Notes under the pieces: generated by a model
Seen by the model: only the letters and a program-made list of their open reading frames with translations
The model's database searches: none
Told to the model about the DNA's origin: nothing
Shown: positions 60,762 to 64,000 of the stretch, piece by piece
Layout of the letters: every line of letters begins with the position of its first letter
Position numbering within the stretch: the first letter of the stretch is position 1
Translations under genes and position numbers: made by a program
NCBI RefSeq assembly: GCF_014696105.1
Contig: NZ_JACJPO010000061.1
Location: 29,299 to 93,298 of the forward strand
Reading direction: 5' to 3'
Length of the DNA: 64,000 nt
From: Microcoleus sp. FACHB-1515
GTDB lineage: Bacteria; Cyanobacteriota; Cyanobacteriia; Elainellales; Elainellaceae

Positions 60762-61157
60762 GTTGGAAGCGCGATCGACTGGAAAATTGCGTCTTTAGAT
60801 TACACGATCGCCTGATCTGAGCAAATTTCTCTGCGGACGAATTTGCCGTCTTTTGATTACGTCTGGTTTCCGAACCCGAAAGGCTGAGGTGTGGATGAAA
60901 AGGCAGTAATCCTCCCCAGTCCCATACAAAAGGAGGGAGCTGAACCACCCCTCAAAGTCTCCCTTGTTAAGGGGGATTTAGGGGGATCGATGCCTGCAAA
61001 GAGCGCTGCGCGGCCAGCAAAGCTGATTCGTACCGGAGCGCAGGTTATCCGCCATCTCAGGACTTTTCAAACGCACCCCCCAACTCCACCAACACCCGAT
61101 CGCTCCTCCTCGCGCTACAGTACAATTCATGTCCATATCGGCGCACGGTTGCACAGC
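60762..61157. other. Spacer with an R1 repeat; no gene
   Basis: About 400 bases containing the full R1 copy 2 (60909-60989). The open frame extending into livM from 60891 is read through the repeat and is not likely to be translated. I see a poly-C run ACGCACCCCCCAACTCC near 61070 and no other structure. Confidence 0.55.
60909..60989 (-). repeat. R1 dispersed repeat, full copy 2
   Basis: The reverse complement of the copy at 30821-30901, with about 6 mismatches over 81 bases. In this direction it begins ATCCTCCCCAG, contains GGAGGGAGCTGAACCACCCC, and ends GGGGGATTTAGGGGGATCG. Confidence 0.8.
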
Positions 61158-62480
61158 ATGGAAGGCTACCTGGTTTCGATCGTGATTTTCACGGCGATTT
61201 TTGCGATTTTTGGGTTGGGATTGAATTTGCAGTGGGGCTTTACCGGGCTGCTGAATTTCGGTCATGTGGCGTTTATGGCGATCGGCGCTTATGCAACCGT
61301 GCTGCTGGCTGAAGTCGGTGTGCCGCTGTGGATTGCGGCGATCGTGGGCATGATTTTGGCCGCCCTGCTTGGTCTGCTGATTGGCGCTTCGACGCTGCGA
61401 TTGCGCGAAGATTATTTGGCGATCGTCACGATCGGCGTATCGGAAATGATTCGCTTGATCGCCTTGAATGAAGAGTGGCTAACTGAGGGATCGTTTGGCC
61501 TGCAAGGGTTCGCGCTGCCCTTGGAAGATTTTGATCCGCCCGCGATCGTCCGGTTTGGCATGATCGCAATTTTGACGGCAATTTTGGGATTGGGCGGCTG
61601 GCAGCTTTGGCGAAATTTGCGGCAGCGGCTCAAGTCAATTCCGTCATCGAGCTTGATTCGCAGTTCGCTTTTGGTACTGGGCTATCTCGTTTCGCTCGGA
61701 TTAATTTTGTCGGTCTTCATGACCGTGATGCGATCGCTCAATCAAGCCAACCTTTTACCACCTTGGGCGGCGAGCCTCGTTCTCGTCGTTGGGCTGGGTG
61801 CGATCGCCTGGTTCTACAATTGGTTAGCTCGGCAGATGACGAAGCGGTTTTCGGCAGAAGCGGGCGCGTGGTCAGGTGCGATCGCGCTGCTCACGACAAC
61901 GGCAATCACGCTGACGGGACTGTGGGTATTTGGCTATCTGGTCAGTGCGCTCTACACCTACCGGAGTCCGACCAAAACGGGATTGATGTTTATTTCGATC
62001 GTGCTGACGGCGATCGTGTATTGGAGCTTAGAACGATTGGTGCGATCGCCTTGGGGTCGTGTCCTCAAAGCGATTCGTGAAGATGAACAGGTGGCGAAGG
62101 CGCTGGGTAAAAACGTCTTCTGGTACAAGCTGCAATCTTTGATGCTGGGGGGAATGCTGGCGGGACTGGCCGGAGCGCTGTATGCGTGGCAGCTAACGAC
62201 CGTTTACCCGGATAACTTTATGCCGCTGGTGACGTTCAACGCTTGGACGATCGTTGTTTTGGGTGGGGCAGGCAGCAATGCCGGAACGCTGCTGGGTGCG
62301 GCGATCTATTGGGCATATCAAAACGGCTCACGCTTCATTCTTGAAGACATCGTGCCGCTGACGGATGCTCAGCAGGGCGCTTTTCGGATTATGTTAATCG
62401 GCCTGCTGCTGATGGTGCTGATGATGTGGCGACCGCAAGGCATTTTGGGCAAAAAGGAGGAATTGACGCTTGGGCGATAA
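61158..62480 (+). CDS. livM: Branched-chain/neutral amino acid ABC transporter permease (LivM-type)
   Basis: A 440-residue permease from ATG 61158 (MEGYLVSIVIFTAIFAIFGLGLNLQWGFTGLLNFGHVAFMAIGAYA). It has about ten hydrophobic segments; the LivM signature is GLLNFGHVAFMAIGAYA and the C-terminal MLGGMLAGLAGALYAWQL. A central insertion of about 150 residues (LRQRLKSIPSSSLIRSSL to LYTYRSPTKTG) separates the two halves and is characteristic of cyanobacterial Nat-type permeases. It exchanges neutral amino acids across the cytoplasmic membrane with a periplasmic receptor not encoded here. It overlaps the ATPase frame by up to 11 bp. Confidence 0.9.
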   Translation: MEGYLVSIVIFTAIFAIFGLGLNLQWGFTGLLNFGHVAFMAIGAYATVLLAEVGVPLWIAAIVGMILAALLGLLIGASTLRLREDYLAIVTIGVSEMIRLIALNEEWLTEGSFGLQGFALPLEDFDPPAIVRFGMIAILTAILGLGGWQLWRNLRQRLKSIPSSSLIRSSLLVLGYLVSLGLILSVFMTVMRSLNQANLLPPWAASLVLVVGLGAIAWFYNWLARQMTKRFSAEAGAWSGAIALLTTTAITLTGLWVFGYLVSALYTYRSPTKTGLMFISIVLTAIVYWSLERLVRSPWGRVLKAIREDEQVAKALGKNVFWYKLQSLMLGGMLAGLAGALYAWQLTTVYPDNFMPLVTFNAWTIVVLGGAGSNAGTLLGAAIYWAYQNGSRFILEDIVPLTDAQQGAFRIMLIGLLLMVLMMWRPQGILGKKEELTLGR

Positions 62481-62490
62481 CGCTTTACTG

Positions 62491-63234
62491 ATGGCGAACG
62501 GACTGTCGAAAAGCTTTGGCGGCATTCGTGCCGTTGACGATGCCACGATCGCCGTTCCCCAAGGCAGCATCACCGGACTAATTGGCCCCAACGGAGCCGG
62601 AAAAACCACGCTGTTTAATTTGCTGTCGAATTTCATCAAGCCCGATCGCGGCGAAGTCATTTTCGATGGCGCACCGATTCAGCAACTCCAGTCGCACCAA
62701 ATCGCGCAGCAGGGCTTGGTTCGCACCTTTCAAGTGGCTCGTGTGCTGTCGCGCTTATCGGTTCTGGAAAATATGCTCTTGGCGGCTCAGCATCAGTCCG
62801 GTGAGCGCTTTTGGAATGTGTGGTTGAAGCCGCGAAAAGTGCGAGAAGAGGAATTGCGGCAGCGGGAACGGGCGATCGAAATTCTCGAAACGGTCGGCCT
62901 CGCCCATATGACGCACCAATACGCCGGATCGCTTTCGGGCGGACAGCGCAAACTGCTGGAATTGGCTCGCACGCTGATGGTGCGTCCCAAGCTAATTTTG
63001 CTCGATGAACCCGCAGCAGGAGTCAACCCAACGCTGATCAATCAAATCAGCGACCACATTCGCCGCCTCAACCAGGAAGGACTAACGTTCCTCGTGATCG
63101 AACATAATATGGACGTGATTATGTCTTTGTGCGATCGCGTTTGGGTTCTGGCGGAAGGCCGCAATCTGGCCGACGGCACACCCGAAGAAATTCAAACCGA
63201 TCAGCGCGTCCTCGAAGCGTATTTGGGACAGTAG
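62491..63234 (+). CDS. livG: Branched-chain/neutral amino acid ABC transporter ATPase (LivG-type)
   Basis: A 247-residue ABC ATPase of the LivG/NatA type. It has Walker A GPNGAGKTT, signature LSGGQRKLLELARTL, Walker B LILLDEPAAGVNP, and the H-loop FLVIEHNMDVI. It pairs with the preceding LivM permease, overlapping or 10 bp apart. ATG at 62491 is my choice; an in-frame TTG at 62470 would overlap livM by 11 bp and adds seven residues. A second ATPase (LivF) and the substrate-binding protein are not in the window. Confidence 0.92.
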   Translation: MANGLSKSFGGIRAVDDATIAVPQGSITGLIGPNGAGKTTLFNLLSNFIKPDRGEVIFDGAPIQQLQSHQIAQQGLVRTFQVARVLSRLSVLENMLLAAQHQSGERFWNVWLKPRKVREEELRQRERAIEILETVGLAHMTHQYAGSLSGGQRKLLELARTLMVRPKLILLDEPAAGVNPTLINQISDHIRRLNQEGLTFLVIEHNMDVIMSLCDRVWVLAEGRNLADGTPEEIQTDQRVLEAYLGQ

Positions 63235-63276
63235 ATCGGCGGCGAGTCATTCGCTTTCACCTATTGAGTTTGTCAG

Positions 63277-63849
63277 ATGATTACTGTCTATAAAACTTCT
63301 TATGAACTTCATGGAAAAACATACGTTCGATGTTTTTCTTTTTCAGCAGAAGTTTCTGATCAAATCGATCGGTGGCAAGCTGTTTGGGACAAGATTGTTT
63401 TTGATGAGCAAGTCAAGACGGGCAGCTTTCGGGGTCGCTTTCAGCTTGATGATTTTATGCTTCAACTTCTAAGGGCAAAAAAAGAGCAAGGAATAATCAG
63501 ACCTTACTACGGTGCTTCTGGCGGCAATCCGTGCCTGTACAAATTGCAGATTAAACCATCAACCTGCCTAATTCGTGTTACCCATTCAGTCGAAGAAAAT
63601 ACTGAAGTTGAAGCTGCCGTCACGATTCTTCAGGCAGCGGCGTCAGTCGTGGCGCAAAATCATCAAAGAGGATTGATGATAGGCGAGCAAGAATATTGCA
63701 AGTTGCAGCAATGGAGGTTTTGGCGTCCGCGTGATGAGTTTACAGGTCGGTATGTGTATCAATTTGCGCCAGCTTCGATCGGTTTAGAAATTCAGGTTAC
63801 AGATACTCGTTCTCAAGAAACGATCGACATCACCGATTGGAATTGGTAG
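63277..63849 (+). CDS. Unknown protein, possibly a small effector or hydrolase subunit
   Basis: A 190-residue soluble protein with no recognisable motif. It begins MITVYKTSYELHGKTYVRCFSFS and ends RSQETIDITDWNW. Features include QLDDFMLQLLRAKKEQGIIRPYYG and three cysteines (VRCFSF, NPCLYKL, STCLIRV) and one more (EYCKLQQW). Composition is less GC-rich than the neighbours. It starts 42 bp after livG on the same strand, but its content and codon use do not link it to transport. I do not assign a function. Confidence 0.6.
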   Translation: MITVYKTSYELHGKTYVRCFSFSAEVSDQIDRWQAVWDKIVFDEQVKTGSFRGRFQLDDFMLQLLRAKKEQGIIRPYYGASGGNPCLYKLQIKPSTCLIRVTHSVEENTEVEAAVTILQAAASVVAQNHQRGLMIGEQEYCKLQQWRFWRPRDEFTGRYVYQFAPASIGLEIQVTDTRSQETIDITDWNW

Positions 63850-64000
63850 TATCCGCAGCGAATCGCTCGACTTCACTTCCCAAAGTTATACCAAATTCGA
63901 ATCGGTGCAAGGCAGATGGTTCAGACTAACAGCAGTCGTTGCGTGTGTCTTTGTAAGGGTGGGTGTCCCCTCAGTTCGGCTTGACGAAAGCTTGGATGAA

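Noticed and set aside
1..64000. CRISPR array, rRNA operon, complete insertion sequence or prophage
   Set aside because: No regular short repeats with unique spacers, no rRNA sequence, and no transposase, integrase or phage structural gene in any strand.

Overview
The window is chromosomal DNA from a cyanobacterium. Direct signs are the dense scatter of the octamer GCGATCGC and its core CGATCG (HIP1-type), and a gene set typical of this group: a high-light-inducible protein, an NDH-1 subunit (NdhD), a CYP38-like thylakoid-lumen cyclophilin, ferredoxin-dependent nitrite reductase, nitrate reductase and glutamate synthase, and both cyanophycin enzymes. Protein order and sequence suggest a filamentous or Leptolyngbya-like lineage, but the window alone does not fix a genus. 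I see no prophage, CRISPR array, rRNA or intact insertion sequence.

Layout. 1-6.8 kb: housekeeping and small genes (partial membrane protein, methyltransferase, TPR protein, ruvB, phosphoglycerate mutase, YciI, Hli, a cNMP-fold protein), interrupted by an AT-rich island at about 1.24-1.85 kb. 6.8-20.6 kb: a complete nitrate-assimilation locus. cnaT, ntcB and a HEAT-repeat gene at the nirB position run leftward; nirA-nrtA-nrtB-nrtC-nrtD-narB and a nitrate-reductase-associated gene run rightward. The long divergent spacer carries two perfect NtcA boxes (GTAN8TAC), each followed at exactly 22 nt by a TAN3T -10 box, and a perfect TGCAN5TGCA element expected for NtcB. 20.6-28.1 kb: dnaA, a class II aldolase and glsF. 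28.8-36.5 kb: an exported phosphodiester glycosidase, a pentapeptide-repeat protein, cphB, cphA and a TatA-like gene. 36.6-51 kb: an LRR protein with a small partner, ABC-F, thiL, a lumenal cyclophilin, an HD hydrolase, a ferredoxin-MBL fusion, a TetR regulator, an SPFH/NfeD pair, an AMP-forming ligase, a TPR-GT61 fusion and a degenerate M16 peptidase. 51-64 kb: an HPF-cold-shock fusion, glyQ, a membrane protein, PhzF, a YbaY-like protein, tRNA-Gln(UUG), a GH57 enzyme, ndhD, a GAF protein, a LivM/LivG transporter pair and an unknown protein.

The genes together cover nitrogen flow from uptake to storage: nitrate import (NrtABCD), reduction to nitrite and ammonium (NarB, NirA), assimilation into glutamate (GlsF), storage and release as cyanophycin (CphA, CphB), and amino-acid recapture (LivMG/Nat-type). 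They form separate transcription units, so any coordination would be through NtcA/NtcB rather than one operon.

Outside genes, the most distinctive structures are two dispersed repeat families: an 81-bp element with copies near 30.8 and 60.9 kb in opposite orientation plus partial relatives, and an element of about 135 bp with copies near 23.2 and 41.0 kb in opposite orientation. Others are a second NtcA-type promoter about 410 bp upstream of the main nirA promoter, an mRNA hairpin between nrtA and nrtB, and a short AT-rich orphan gene candidate with its own terminator. I did not find a convincing new multi-gene system; the best leads are given as findings.
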